Assembly (NCBI GenBank): GCA_964571855.1
Contig: CAZNDO010000015.1
Location: forward strand, 38,798 to 102,797
DNA length: 64,000 nt
DNA from: CAYYFX01 sp964571855
GTDB lineage: Bacteria; ARS69
Direction of reading: 5' to 3'
The notes beneath the pieces were generated by a model. The model made no database searches and was not told the origin of the DNA. It worked only from the letters and a program-made list of their open reading frames with translations. A program made the translations under genes and the position numbers. Shown here piece by piece: positions 1-10,434 of this stretch (the first letter of the stretch is position 1; each line of letters opens with the position of its first letter).

Positions 1-1215
1 CACGGCGTCCTCGAGACCGCGGCCCACGTTGTCCAGGTGCGCGCCGAAGTTCGCCGCGCGGTCGTACAGGTCCCGCGCGGTCTCCGCGATCCGCTGCGCG
101 TTCTCGGCAAGCGCGCGCTGCTGCCAGTACACCGCCACCGTTCGCAGCAGCGCGAACAGCGTGGCCGGCGTGGCGATGATCACCTTCGCCCGGAGCGCCT
201 CGGTCTGCAGGTCCGGATCCCGCTCGAACGCGGCGGCCAGGAACGGGTCCCCCGGCAGGAAGAGCACGACGAGATCCAGGTCCCCCTCCACGGCGCCTGC
301 GTAGTCCCGGGCCGCGAGCGCGCGCACGTGCGCGCGGACGGCCGCGGTGTGCGCGTCCAGGGCGCGCAGCCGCTCGTCCTCGGTGCGCGCCGCCTGCGCG
401 TCGAGGTACGCGTTTAGCGACACCTTCGCGTCCACGGCCACGAACCGCCCGCCGGGCAGCCGCACGACCATGTCCGGGCGGCGGCCGTCCGCGGTCTCTT
501 CCTGCTCCGTGAAGTCCACGTGCTCGGACATCCCGGCCAGCTCCACCACGTTCCGCAGCGCGAGCTCGCCCCAGCGGCCCTGCGTCTTCGTGCCGCGCAG
601 CGCGGACGCGAGCGTGGTGGTCTTCTCCTCCAGCGCGGTGGCCGCGCGCCGCATCGCCTCCAGCTCCCGCTCCAGCCCCTTGTAGGCGCCCTCGCGCGCG
701 CGCTCGATCTCGCCGGTGCGCTGCTCCAGCCGGCCCAGCGTGTCCTTCAGCGGAGCGAGCAGGGACTCGATGCCGCGGCGGCGCTCCTCCAGGTCGTGTG
801 CCGCCTGCTCGCGCGTGGTGCGCCACCGCGACTCGGCCAGCTTCAGGAAGGACTCCGCGTTGTCGCGCAGGGCGAGCGACGCGAGCGAACGGAAGGAGTC
901 GTCCAGCTCCTTCTTCGAGGCCTCGAGGAAGCGCTTCTGTTCCTCGGCCAGCCGGTCGGCGGCCTCGGCGCGCTCCCGCAGCGCCGCGGCGAGCGCGCGG
1001 CTCTCCAGCTCCGCGGCGCGCGCCGCCTTCAGCTCCGCCTCGAGCTCCGCGCGGCGCGCACGTTCCGCGTCCAGCGCCGCCCGGTCCCGCGCGCCGGCGC
1101 CGGCGGCCTCCAGACGCGCCGCCTCGGCGCGGCGGGCGCCGCGCGCGGACGCGATCAGCCAGCCGGCCGCGAGGCCGGCCGCCGCGACGAGCGCGATGAG
1201 CATCCCGGTGGTCAT
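1..1215 (-). CDS. rmuC: RmuC-family DNA recombination protein, C-terminus cut by window edge
   Basis: The reading frame is open from an ATG at 1215 down to base 1 with no stop, so 405 residues are visible and the C-terminus lies outside the window. Residues 1-25 form a membrane anchor. Residues 30-180 form a long Ala/Glu/Arg-rich coiled coil. The RmuC nuclease-like core follows, with the family signatures TKTQGRWGE, LPGGRFVAVDAKVSLNAY and DLVVLFLPGDPFLAAA. RmuC proteins limit inversions and recombination at short inverted repeats, which is notable given the giant inverted repeats in this window. The next gene upstream ends at 1280, leaving a 64-base gap. Family assignment is from recognised motifs; the nuclease role is family knowledge, not shown here. 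Confidence 0.9.
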   Translation of the reverse strand, partial: MTTGMLIALVAAAGLAAGWLIASARGARRAEAARLEAAGAGARDRAALDAERARRAELEAELKAARAAELESRALAAALRERAEAADRLAEEQKRFLEASKKELDDSFRSLASLALRDNAESFLKLAESRWRTTREQAAHDLEERRRGIESLLAPLKDTLGRLEQRTGEIERAREGAYKGLERELEAMRRAATALEEKTTTLASALRGTKTQGRWGELALRNVVELAGMSEHVDFTEQEETADGRRPDMVVRLPGGRFVAVDAKVSLNAYLDAQAARTEDERLRALDAHTAAVRAHVRALAARDYAGAVEGDLDLVVLFLPGDPFLAAAFERDPDLQTEALRAKVIIATPATLFALLRTVAVYWQQRALAENAQRIAETARDLYDRAANFGAHLDNVGRGLEDAV

Positions 1216-1279
1216 GACGTCCCCTCGTCCCGAGCCGCACCCCGGCAGGAGGGCGGACTATAGCAGAGCGCCCGCCGGG

Positions 1280-2659
<1,380 letters not shown>

Positions 2660-2669
2660 GACTCCTCCT

Positions 2670-2718
2670 GCAACACTTCGTTTCGCATCGAGATGGTGCA
2701 TCTGCAACGCTCCGCAAC
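2670..2718. promoter_or_regulatory. GCAAC repeats, possible activator-binding (UAS) sites
   Basis: GCAAC occurs at 2670-2674, 2704-2708 and 2714-2718. The last two are 10 bases apart, one helical turn, and lie about 90 bases upstream of the sigma-54 promoter at 2801-2817. This is a typical enhancer distance for sigma-54 activators. The sites also overlap the 5' end of the divergent activator gene, which would allow autoregulation. The motif is short, so its role is inference. Confidence 0.35.
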
Positions 2719-2800
2719 ATACGGCGCCGGCTCGGGGGCGTCAACTCCCCCTCAGAGCGCCAGAAACGCCCCTCGGGGGTCTCCGGGAATCCTGGACCGT

Positions 2801-2817
2801 TTGGCCCGGGCGTTGCA
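2801..2817 (+). promoter_or_regulatory. Sigma-54 (-24/-12) promoter of the MMPL operon
   Basis: The sequence TTGGCCCGGGCGTTGCA matches the consensus YTGGCACGRNNNTTGCW at 16 of 17 positions, with the invariant GG and GC dinucleotides 10 bases apart. The -12 GC is at 2815-2816, so transcription should start near 2828, about 42 bases before the MMPL start codon at 2870. The divergent gene encodes a sigma-54 activator, which fits. Confidence 0.8.
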
Positions 2818-2869
2818 TTGTGGCACGAGCAGGAATGAACCCTTCGGACCCCCTCCCCGGGAGGAAACG

Positions 2870-5200
2870 ATGAAGCGACTCCTCGTCGGCCTGTCCCTGG
2901 ACCACCCGAAATGGGTGATCGGCGTGTCGGTCCTCCTCACGGCGATCTTCGCGGCGCAGATCCCGAAGATCCGCATCGACACGGATCCCGAGAACATGCT
3001 GCCCGCCGACGAGGCGGTGCGCGTGCACCACCGCGCCGTGACCGAGACGTTCAGCCTGTACGACTACCTGGTGGTGGGCATCGTGCGCGAGGCCGGCGTG
3101 TTCCGGCCGGAGACCCTCGAGCGCGTGGCCGCGCTGACCGAGGCCATCCGCGGCATGGACGGCGTGATCGAGTACGACATCCTCGCGCCGACCGAGGTGG
3201 ACGACATCCGCACGAACGAGGAGGGCACGCTCGTCGTGTCCCCGCTGATGGAGGACCCGCCCGCCACCGCGGAGGACTCGCAGCGGATCCTGGTACAGAT
3301 CCGGAACAACCCCGTGCTGCGCGGCAAGCTGGCCTCCGACGACGGCCAGACGATGGCGCTCTTCATCCCGCTGGAGTCCAAGAACGTGGCCGCGAAGGTG
3401 GCCGCGGAGATCCGCACCGTCATCGACGGGCTGGGCGGCGACGAGGAGTACCACCTCGCCGGCATCCCGCTGGCGCAGGACACGTTCGGCCTGGCCATGT
3501 TCCAGCAGATGGCGGTCTCCGCGCCGGCGGCGTTCCTCATCATCTTCCTGCTGATGCTGTTCTTCTTCCGAAAGCCGGTGCTGGTGCTCTCGCCCATGAT
3601 CGTGGCGATGATGAGCGTCATCTGGACCATGGGCCTCCTGATCGGGATGGGCTACACGGTCCACATCATGAGCTCCATGATCCCGATCTTCCTCATCCCC
3701 ATCGCCGTGCTGAACTCCATCCACATGCTCACGGAGTTCCACGAGCGGTACCCGCGGCACCACGACATGCGCCCGACCATCCGCGAGACGATGGACGAGC
3801 TGTTCCTGCCCATGATCTTCACGTCGCTCACCACCGTCGTGGGCTTCGCGTCCCTCACGATGACGCCGATCCCGCCGGTGCAGGTGTTCGGCGCGTTCGT
3901 GGCGTTCGGCATCGCGGTGGCGTGGCTGCTCTCGGTGACGTTCAACGTGTCCTACGCCGCGCTGATCCCGAAGAAGTCGCTGGAGTCCTTCGGCGCCGCG
4001 CACGAGAGCGGCGAGATCATGCGCCGCTCCATGCACTTCGTCCGGGACTTCTCCCTCCGCTGGCGGCTCCCGATCGTCATCGGCGGCGCGGCCGTGCTCG
4101 TGGTCGCCGCGATCGGCCTGACGAAGGTGGAGGTGAACGACAATCCGGTGAAGTGGTTCAAGGCCGGGCACCCGTTGCGCGTGGCCGACGACGTGATGAA
4201 CTCGCACCTCGCCGGGACGTACCTGGCGTACCTCGAGGTCGAGGCCGAGGGCGACGAGCGGCTCAAGGAGCCCGAGGTCATGCGGTACGTGGAGTCCCTG
4301 CAGGAGCACCTGGACCGGCACCCGAACGTGGGCGCCACCACGTCCATCGCGGACATCGTGAAGAAGGTGACCGAGCAGCTCAAGGGCGGCGAGGAGTTCG
4401 CGATCCTGCCGGACAACCGGGAGGAGATCGCGCAGGACCTCTTCCTGTACGAGATGTCCGGCGGCGACCCGCAGGACCTGTTCAAGTTCATCACGCCCGA
4501 GTACGACCGCGCGGTGCTGTGGGTCCAGATGCGCAAGGGCGAGAACCGCGACGTGCTCAGCGTGGTGCAGTCCGCGCAGGAGTTCGTGGACGCGAACCCG
4601 ATGCCGGGCGTGGCGGTCCGCTGGGCCGGCCTCCCCTACATCAACGTCGTGTGGCAGCAGAAGATGGTGGCCGGCATGGGCAAGTCGCTGGCCGGCAGCT
4701 TCGCCACCGTGCTGGTCATGATGATCTTCCTGTTCCGGTCTTTCCGGCTCGGGGTGCTGTCCATGATCCCGCTCACCGCCACGATCATGATGGTGTACGC
4801 GTTCATCGGGTACATCGGGAAGCCGTACGACATGCCGATCGCGGTGCTGTCGTCGCTCACGCTGGGGCTGTCGATCGACTTCGCGATCCACTTCCTGCAG
4901 CGCCTGCGGGAGGCGTACCGCGCCACCGGCGACTTCCGCGCCGCGGTGGACTTGATCTTCGAGTCCCCGTCGCACGCGATCATGCGGAACATCCTCGTGA
5001 TCGCCATCGGCTTCGTCCCGATGTTCTTCGCGAACCTGGTCCCCTACATCACGGTCAGCGCCTTCTTCTTCGCCATCATGCTGATCTCGGGCCTGACCAC
5101 GCTCATCGCCTTCCCCGCGATCCTGTCGTTCCTGGATCCGCGATTCCTGGCCGGCAAGGCGCCGGCCGCGGCGGCGAAGGCGCCCGCTCCCTCCGTCTGA
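2870..5200 (+). CDS. MMPL/RND-superfamily inner-membrane transporter
   Basis: This 776-residue protein has the RND/HAE3-type layout: a first membrane helix at about 15-32, a large periplasmic domain, a helical bundle from about 215 to 420 that includes paired membrane helices, a second periplasmic domain, and a second bundle to the end. The second bundle carries the family signature LSLTLGLSIDFAIHFLQRLRE. The protein is likely an exporter of hydrophobic or lipid-like substrates. The start is ATG at 2870 with GGGAGGAAACG upstream. It is the first gene of a four-gene operon with a periplasmic LolA-like protein, an outer-membrane barrel and DUF2892, so a trans-envelope export role is likely. The substrate is unknown. 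Confidence 0.88.
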   Translation: MKRLLVGLSLDHPKWVIGVSVLLTAIFAAQIPKIRIDTDPENMLPADEAVRVHHRAVTETFSLYDYLVVGIVREAGVFRPETLERVAALTEAIRGMDGVIEYDILAPTEVDDIRTNEEGTLVVSPLMEDPPATAEDSQRILVQIRNNPVLRGKLASDDGQTMALFIPLESKNVAAKVAAEIRTVIDGLGGDEEYHLAGIPLAQDTFGLAMFQQMAVSAPAAFLIIFLLMLFFFRKPVLVLSPMIVAMMSVIWTMGLLIGMGYTVHIMSSMIPIFLIPIAVLNSIHMLTEFHERYPRHHDMRPTIRETMDELFLPMIFTSLTTVVGFASLTMTPIPPVQVFGAFVAFGIAVAWLLSVTFNVSYAALIPKKSLESFGAAHESGEIMRRSMHFVRDFSLRWRLPIVIGGAAVLVVAAIGLTKVEVNDNPVKWFKAGHPLRVADDVMNSHLAGTYLAYLEVEAEGDERLKEPEVMRYVESLQEHLDRHPNVGATTSIADIVKKVTEQLKGGEEFAILPDNREEIAQDLFLYEMSGGDPQDLFKFITPEYDRAVLWVQMRKGENRDVLSVVQSAQEFVDANPMPGVAVRWAGLPYINVVWQQKMVAGMGKSLAGSFATVLVMMIFLFRSFRLGVLSMIPLTATIMMVYAFIGYIGKPYDMPIAVLSSLTLGLSIDFAIHFLQRLREAYRATGDFRAAVDLIFESPSHAIMRNILVIAIGFVPMFFANLVPYITVSAFFFAIMLISGLTTLIAFPAILSFLDPRFLAGKAPAAAAKAPAPSV

Positions 5201-5229
5201 TCCGACCACGAACCGAAAAGGAGTTCCCG

Positions 5230-6042
5230 ATGAAGACCCTGATCGCGCTCTCCCTGGCCGCCGTCGCCGCGGCCGCCGTGTCCGCCGCCCCGGCCCGCGC
5301 GGCCGAGGCGCCCGACGCCGACGAGTTGATGAAGCAGGCGCACATGAACCTCTACTACGCCGGCGAGGACGGGAAGACCGTCGTGCGGATGACGCTCACC
5401 GACAGATCCGGCAAGACGCGCAACCGCAGGTTCGTGATGGCGCGCAAGGACTACGGCGACGGCGGGCCGCAGAAGTACTACACGTACTTCCTGGAGCCGG
5501 CGGACGTGCAGCGCACGAGCTTCATGGTGTGGAAGGAGATCGACAAGGACGACTCGCGCTGGATCTACGTGCCGGCGCTGGACCTCGTGAAGCGCATCGC
5601 GGCGAACGACAAGGGCTCGTCCTTCGTGGGCTCGGACTTCTCGTACGAGGACGTCTCCGGTCGCCGCTGGACGGACGACGCGCACAAGGTGCTGCGCGAG
5701 GAGGCGCTGGACGGCGTGGCCACGTGGGTGGTGGAGAGCACGCCGAAGGGGTCGGGCGAGGCGTTCGCGAGGAAGCTCACCTGGGTGGACCGGGAGCGCG
5801 TTCTCCCGCTCAAGGAGGAGTACTACGACGCGAAGGGCAAGCACACCCGGACGTTCCGCGCCGAGAGGATCGAGACCGTGGACGGCTACGTGACCGTGAC
5901 CCGCCGGACCATGACGAACGAGGTGCGCGGCGGCAACACGGTGGTGGAGTTCGAGGGCATCCAGTACGACGTGGGCATCGCGGACGACATCTTCACCGAG
6001 CGCGCGCTGAAGAGCCCGCCCGCCGACCTCGTGAAGATGTAG
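5230..6042 (+). CDS. Periplasmic LolA-like outer-membrane lipoprotein-sorting family protein
   Basis: The 270-residue protein has a cleavable signal peptide (residues 1-25, ending in ARA-AE). The mature domain starts with a LMKQAHMNLYYAGEDG segment and contains YTYFLEPADVQRTSFMVW and SRWIYVPALDLVKRI, the pattern of the LolA-like family found beside MMPL exporters. It probably carries a lipid or lipid-modified cargo from the MMPL transporter across the periplasm. AAGGAG precedes the ATG at 5230. It lies 29 bases after the MMPL stop and 11 bases before the barrel gene. Confidence 0.82.
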   Translation: MKTLIALSLAAVAAAAVSAAPARAAEAPDADELMKQAHMNLYYAGEDGKTVVRMTLTDRSGKTRNRRFVMARKDYGDGGPQKYYTYFLEPADVQRTSFMVWKEIDKDDSRWIYVPALDLVKRIAANDKGSSFVGSDFSYEDVSGRRWTDDAHKVLREEALDGVATWVVESTPKGSGEAFARKLTWVDRERVLPLKEEYYDAKGKHTRTFRAERIETVDGYVTVTRRTMTNEVRGGNTVVEFEGIQYDVGIADDIFTERALKSPPADLVKM

Positions 6043-6053
6043 GGGGTGGCGTG

Positions 6054-7322
6054 ATGCGAAGCCCGAGGACGCGCGCGGCGGCCGCCCTGGCGGGGATCCT
6101 CCTCGCCGGGCCCGCGGCGGCCCAGGTGGACCTGCACGGATTCGTCGAGGGCGCGGTGGGAGTCCGCACCGCGCTCTCCCCGGTGCACCGCGACGCGCAG
6201 GACTACACGCTGAAGGAGACCCGCGGGCAGCTGCGGCTGAACGCGCTGGGCGAGGCCGGCGAGGCGTTCGTTCGGCTGGACCTGCTGCAGGACCGGATCG
6301 CGGACGACGCCACGGACGTGGAGCTGCGCGAGGGGTACCTGAAGTTCACGACGCTCGCGAACCACCTGGACGTGAAGGTGGGCCGGCAGGCCCTCACGTG
6401 GGGCACGGGCGACCTGATCTTCGTGAACGACCTCTTCCCGAAGGACTGGGAGTCCTTCTTCTCGGGCCGCGAGGACCAGTACCTCAAGGCGCCGGGGGAC
6501 GTGCTGCGGCTCGGGATCTTCGGCGCGCCGTTCGACGTGGACGTGGTGCTCTCCCCCACCTTCACGCCCGACCGGCTGCCCGGCCCGGGCGGGCGCTTCT
6601 CGCTGCCGCTGCCGCCGCCCGGCATGGACTTCCTGCCCCCGGCCGAGCCCGGCGGCGAGGTCACGGACGGGGAGGCCGCCCTGCGGCTGTCGAAGTACGT
6701 GGGCGATCTCACGGTGTCCCTGTACGGCTACCTCGGCTTCTTCCCCACGCCGCAGGGCGTGCGCACCGAGACGCTGGCCGGCGGCGGGACGACCGAGCGG
6801 TACTACCATCCGGAGCTGTCCGTCTGGGGCGCCAGCGTCCGCGGCGCCGCGGGCGGCGGCGTGGCCTGGCTGGAGGGCGGCTGGTACGACTCGCGCGAGG
6901 ATCCCGACGGCGACGACCCGTTCGTCCCGAACTCCTCGCTGCGCTACCTGGCCGGCTGGGAGCGGCAGATCGCCACGGACTTCAACGCGACGATCCAGTA
7001 CTACGGCGAGTGGATGCGGCAGCACGACGCCGCCCGCGACGCCCTCGGCGGCGCGGACCCGGGCGACGAGCTGCGCCACCTGGCCACGCTGCGCCTGGAG
7101 AAGATGCTCCGCTACCAGACCGTCCGCCTGTCGTTCTTCGGCTTCGTCTCGCCGAGCGACGAGGACGCGCACCTGCGCGGTCTCGTGAGCTACAAGGTGA
7201 GCGACGCCGTGGAGGTGGCCCTGGGCGCGAACGTCTTCGAGGCGTCCGACGACGCCACCGGGATGTTCACGCCGTTCGACGCCGACGACAACGTCTTCAC
7301 CCGACTCCGCTACAGCTTCTGA
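6054..7322 (+). CDS. Outer-membrane beta-barrel protein of the MMPL operon
   Basis: This 422-residue protein has a signal peptide (residues 1-23, cut after AAA). The remainder alternates polar and hydrophobic residues in the way of beta strands and ends in RLRYSF, with the C-terminal Phe typical of Bam-assembled barrels. Segments such as KVGRQALTWGTGDLIFVNDL resemble DUF1302 or alginate-export-type porins. I infer that it is the outer-membrane channel or receptor partner of the MMPL/LolA-like pair. An in-frame GTG at 6051 is an alternative start. The exact family is unproven. Confidence 0.75.
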   Translation: MRSPRTRAAAALAGILLAGPAAAQVDLHGFVEGAVGVRTALSPVHRDAQDYTLKETRGQLRLNALGEAGEAFVRLDLLQDRIADDATDVELREGYLKFTTLANHLDVKVGRQALTWGTGDLIFVNDLFPKDWESFFSGREDQYLKAPGDVLRLGIFGAPFDVDVVLSPTFTPDRLPGPGGRFSLPLPPPGMDFLPPAEPGGEVTDGEAALRLSKYVGDLTVSLYGYLGFFPTPQGVRTETLAGGGTTERYYHPELSVWGASVRGAAGGGVAWLEGGWYDSREDPDGDDPFVPNSSLRYLAGWERQIATDFNATIQYYGEWMRQHDAARDALGGADPGDELRHLATLRLEKMLRYQTVRLSFFGFVSPSDEDAHLRGLVSYKVSDAVEVALGANVFEASDDATGMFTPFDADDNVFTRLRYSF

Positions 7323-7334
7323 GGAGAACCCGCC

Positions 7335-7532
7335 ATGCTGCGCACGCAAGCCGACCTGTTCCGCGCGATCGTGGGAACGATGATCCTCGCGAGCGCGATC
7401 CTCGCGGCGTTCGTCTCGATCAAATGGCTCTTCTTCACGGCCTTCATCGGGCTGAACATGTTCCAGTCCGCGTTCACGCACTTCTGCCCGATGGACATGA
7501 TGCTGGCCCGCACGAACCGCCCGAAAGCGTGA
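7335..7532 (+). CDS. DUF2892 (YgaP-like) inner-membrane protein
   Basis: This 65-residue protein has two hydrophobic helices (about 11-28 and 30-47) and the family's C-terminal CPMDMMLARTNR segment. DUF2892 proteins are small membrane proteins of unknown function, often next to rhodanese or transport genes. GAGGAGAACCCGCC precedes the ATG. It closes the MMPL operon, and the giant hairpin E1 begins six bases after its stop. Confidence 0.8.
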   Translation: MLRTQADLFRAIVGTMILASAILAAFVSIKWLFFTAFIGLNMFQSAFTHFCPMDMMLARTNRPKA

Positions 7533-7538
7533 GGTAAC

Positions 7539-7866
7539 CGGCGCGCGTTCGTCGGGCCGGGTGAGCCGGGGTGCGGACCGCAGCAGGGGCTGGCCGGGAG
7601 CGCAAGCGGGCCTGACGGGTGGGTTCGCGGCGGCGGCCCCGGTGGGTCCTCCCCGGCGGGCGCTCGGCCTCCGCCGTCCCGGCTCCGGCCTTCGCTCCTG
7701 CGGCGGCGGCCTCCGGCCGTCCGGGCCTCCGGCCGCGCCGCAGAGCCGCCGGGAAGGACCCACCGGGGCCGCCGCCGCGAACCCACCCGTCAGGCCCGCT
7801 TGCGCTCCCGGCCAGCCCCCGCCGCGGTCCGCACCCCGGCTCACCCGACCCGACGAACGCACGCCG
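7539..7866 (-). repeat. Giant inverted-repeat element E1
   Basis: Arms 7539-7659 and 7746-7866 (121 bp each) are reverse complements at 116 of 121 positions. They flank an 86-bp loop (7660-7745) shared with E2-E5. All five mismatches are A-C on the plus strand and G-U on the minus strand, the strand on which the loop reads in the common sense (CTCTGCGGCG...GAGCGC). Only the inner 40 bp or so of the arms resembles the other elements; the outer 80 bp is unique. It lies six bases after the DUF2892 stop. I see no transposase and no credible coding frame. Confidence 0.9.
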
Positions 7867-7964
7867 TGGGGTGGGGAGACGGGTGGACAGGCCGCGAGAG
7901 ACGGACTGGATGACGCCGCCGTCGGGGTGGCGGGTTACCTGTCCTCTCCCTTCCCGCCAGCCAT
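7867..7964. other. Spacer between divergent hairpins E1 and E2
   Basis: This 98-base stretch separates the two divergently oriented elements. It has no convincing gene and no clear sigma-70 or sigma-54 promoter, although promoters for both elements would be expected here if they are transcribed outward. It starts with a purine-rich TGGGGTGGGGAG. The minus strand of the E3/E4 spacer has a similar tract. Confidence 0.4.
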
Positions 7965-8277
7965 GCCCTTCGTGCGCCGTCGCGGCGTGGCGGCCGTGGT
8001 GGAGGGCACGGCCTCGGTCGGCGGTGGAGCGGCGGGGGCCCGATCGCGTCGCCGGCCCCGGCGGGTCCTCTCCGGCGGCTCTGCGGCGCGGCCGGAGGCC
8101 TGGAGGGCCGGAGGCCGTCGACGCAGGAGCGATGGCCCCCGCCCGGACGGCGGGGGCCGAGCGCCCGCCGGGGAGGACCCGCCGGGGCCGGCGGCGCAAT
8201 CGGCCCCCGCCGCTCCACCGCCGACCGGGGCCGTGCCCTCCACTCCGGCCGCCACGCCGCGACGGCGTACGAAGGGC
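7965..8277 (+). repeat. Giant inverted-repeat element E2
   Basis: Arms 7965-8078 and 8165-8277 pair with seven mismatches and one bulged C. They flank the 86-bp loop 8079-8164, which reads in sense on the plus strand. Five mismatches are G-U on the plus strand, one is A-C and one is U-C. The loop belongs to the same subtype as E4 (GCGATGGCC). The element ends 11 bases before the stop of the convergent SDR gene. Confidence 0.9.
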
Positions 8278-8288
8278 CCAGCGAGCCA

Positions 8289-9065
8289 CTACCTGGCGCA
8301 GGTCTGGTGCCGCCCGCCATCCACCGGCAGCGTCTCCCCCGTGATCCACGCCGCCTCGTCGGACAGCAGGAACACGATGGCCGCGGCCACGTCCTCCGGC
8401 TCGCCGACGCGGCCCAGGGGATGCGTGGTCCGGCTGTGCTCGAGGAACGCGGCGTAGCGCGCATCCTCCATGCCGCCGGCCTTGTGCAGGTTCGTGCGCA
8501 CGACACCCGGGTTCACCGCGTTCACGCGCACGCCGGACGGGGCCAGCTCCAGCGCGAGGCAGCGCGTGAGCTGGTCCAGGCCGGCCTTGCTCACGCAGTA
8601 CGCGAGGACGTTCGGGAACGCGCGGATGCCGGTGACGCTGCTCACGTTGACCACGGCGCCGCGCGATTCCACGAGGGACGGGAGCGCGAGACGCGTGAGC
8701 GCGTACACGGCGCGCAGGTTCACATCGAGCATGTGATCCCACGCGTCCAGGTCCGTGCCGGACCAGTCCCCGAAGCCGATGATGCCGGCCGCGTTCACGA
8801 GCCCGTCCAGGCCGCCCATGGCGCGGAGGGACGCGGCGACGACACCCTCGCGGAAGGAGGCGTCCGTGAGATCCCCCGCGAACGTGCGCACGGATGCCGG
8901 AGCGGCCGCCGCGCGGAGCGCGTCCAGCGCCGCGGCCCGGCGGCCCGTGGCGCACACCGATGCGCCGCGCGCCGCGAGCAGGAGGGCCGTGGCACGACCG
9001 ATGCCGCTGGACGCTCCGGTGACCAGCACGCGCCGTCCCGCGAACGGTGCCGCGGGCGCGCTCAC
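8289..9065 (-). CDS. Short-chain dehydrogenase/reductase (SDR)
   Basis: This 258-residue classical SDR has the Rossmann motif TGASSGIG near residue 18, the NAAG motif near 88, the catalytic Ser in NVSSVTG and the catalytic pair YCVSK near 153. The C-terminal ITGETLPVDGG motif completes the fold. It is an NAD(P)-dependent oxidoreductase of unknown substrate. The start is GTG at 9065; the ribosome-binding site is weak. It is the downstream neighbour of the small sigma-54 activator (stop at 9155), which may control it, although I see no -24/-12 promoter between them. Confidence 0.85.
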   Translation of the reverse strand: MSAPAAPFAGRRVLVTGASSGIGRATALLLAARGASVCATGRRAAALDALRAAAAPASVRTFAGDLTDASFREGVVAASLRAMGGLDGLVNAAGIIGFGDWSGTDLDAWDHMLDVNLRAVYALTRLALPSLVESRGAVVNVSSVTGIRAFPNVLAYCVSKAGLDQLTRCLALELAPSGVRVNAVNPGVVRTNLHKAGGMEDARYAAFLEHSRTTHPLGRVGEPEDVAAAIVFLLSDEAAWITGETLPVDGGRHQTCAR

Positions 9066-9154
9066 GATCCGGAGCCCCGGGCGACGGGACGGACGGTGCG
9101 TTCCATGCGGGGCACAGTACGTCGCCGCCGCCCGCCCGTCGAGCGGGGCGGCCC

Positions 9155-10192
<1,038 letters not shown>

Positions 10193-10434
10193 GGGGCAAC
10201 TCCCGCAGGTGAGGGGCATTGGGGGGAAGCCGCGATCGCGGCGGGAGTGGCGCGGGGTTGCGAATCCCGTGCCGGAGCGCTTGGGCGCGGGCCGGAAGCG
10301 CCGAAGTGCGAACGGAAGCGGGAGTTGCAGCGGAGGCGACGGAACCGACGCCGGCGCGCGGGGCGCCGCGCGCACCGGCCACTGTCACCTTCGGTGTCAG
10401 GAGCGGCGGATCGGCGCCCCGCGCGCGACGGCCC
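10193..10434. other. Intergenic region between the sigma-54 activator and purM
   Basis: Apart from the inverted repeat at 10354-10426, this 242-base stretch shows no gene. Frames across it are continuations of high-GC shadow frames. It should hold the promoter of the minus-strand activator, but I could not pick a convincing -35/-10 pair. Confidence 0.5.
10354..10426 (-). terminator. GC-rich stem-loop after purM
   Basis: A 14-base perfect inverted repeat, GCGCGCGGGGCGCC at 10354-10367 and its complement at 10413-10426, flanks a 45-base loop just beyond the purM stop. It has no T-tract, so it is terminator-like or a 3' stabiliser, not a classical intrinsic terminator. It lacks the 86-bp loop of the E elements. 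Confidence 0.45.

Noticed and set aside
2818..2834. TGGCACGAG as a -24 element of a second sigma-54 promoter
   Set aside because: The -12 position reads GGAAT, with no TTGC; the site at 2801-2817 fits much better.
2741..5209. 822-residue open frame on the minus strand opposite the MMPL gene
   Set aside because: It is His/Arg/Asp-rich with no domain. It is the usual antisense shadow of a high-GC gene whose real frame is a clear RND transporter.
7539..8277. E1/E2 as insertion sequences or CRISPR repeats
   Set aside because: No transposase, no target-site duplication and no short regular repeat-spacer pattern. The arms are locus-specific, unlike IS terminal repeats.
7561..8457. Long Pro/Arg/Gly/Ala-rich open frames through hairpins E1 and E2 (and similar ones at 26.9-28.6 and 48 kb)
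   Set aside because: The same peptides appear in several frames because the DNA is palindromic and GC-rich. None has a ribosome-binding site and domain, and the repeats explain them.
10354..10426. Additional member of the E family near purM
   Set aside because: The arms are only 14 bp and the 45-base loop is unrelated to the conserved loop; annotated as a terminator-like stem.
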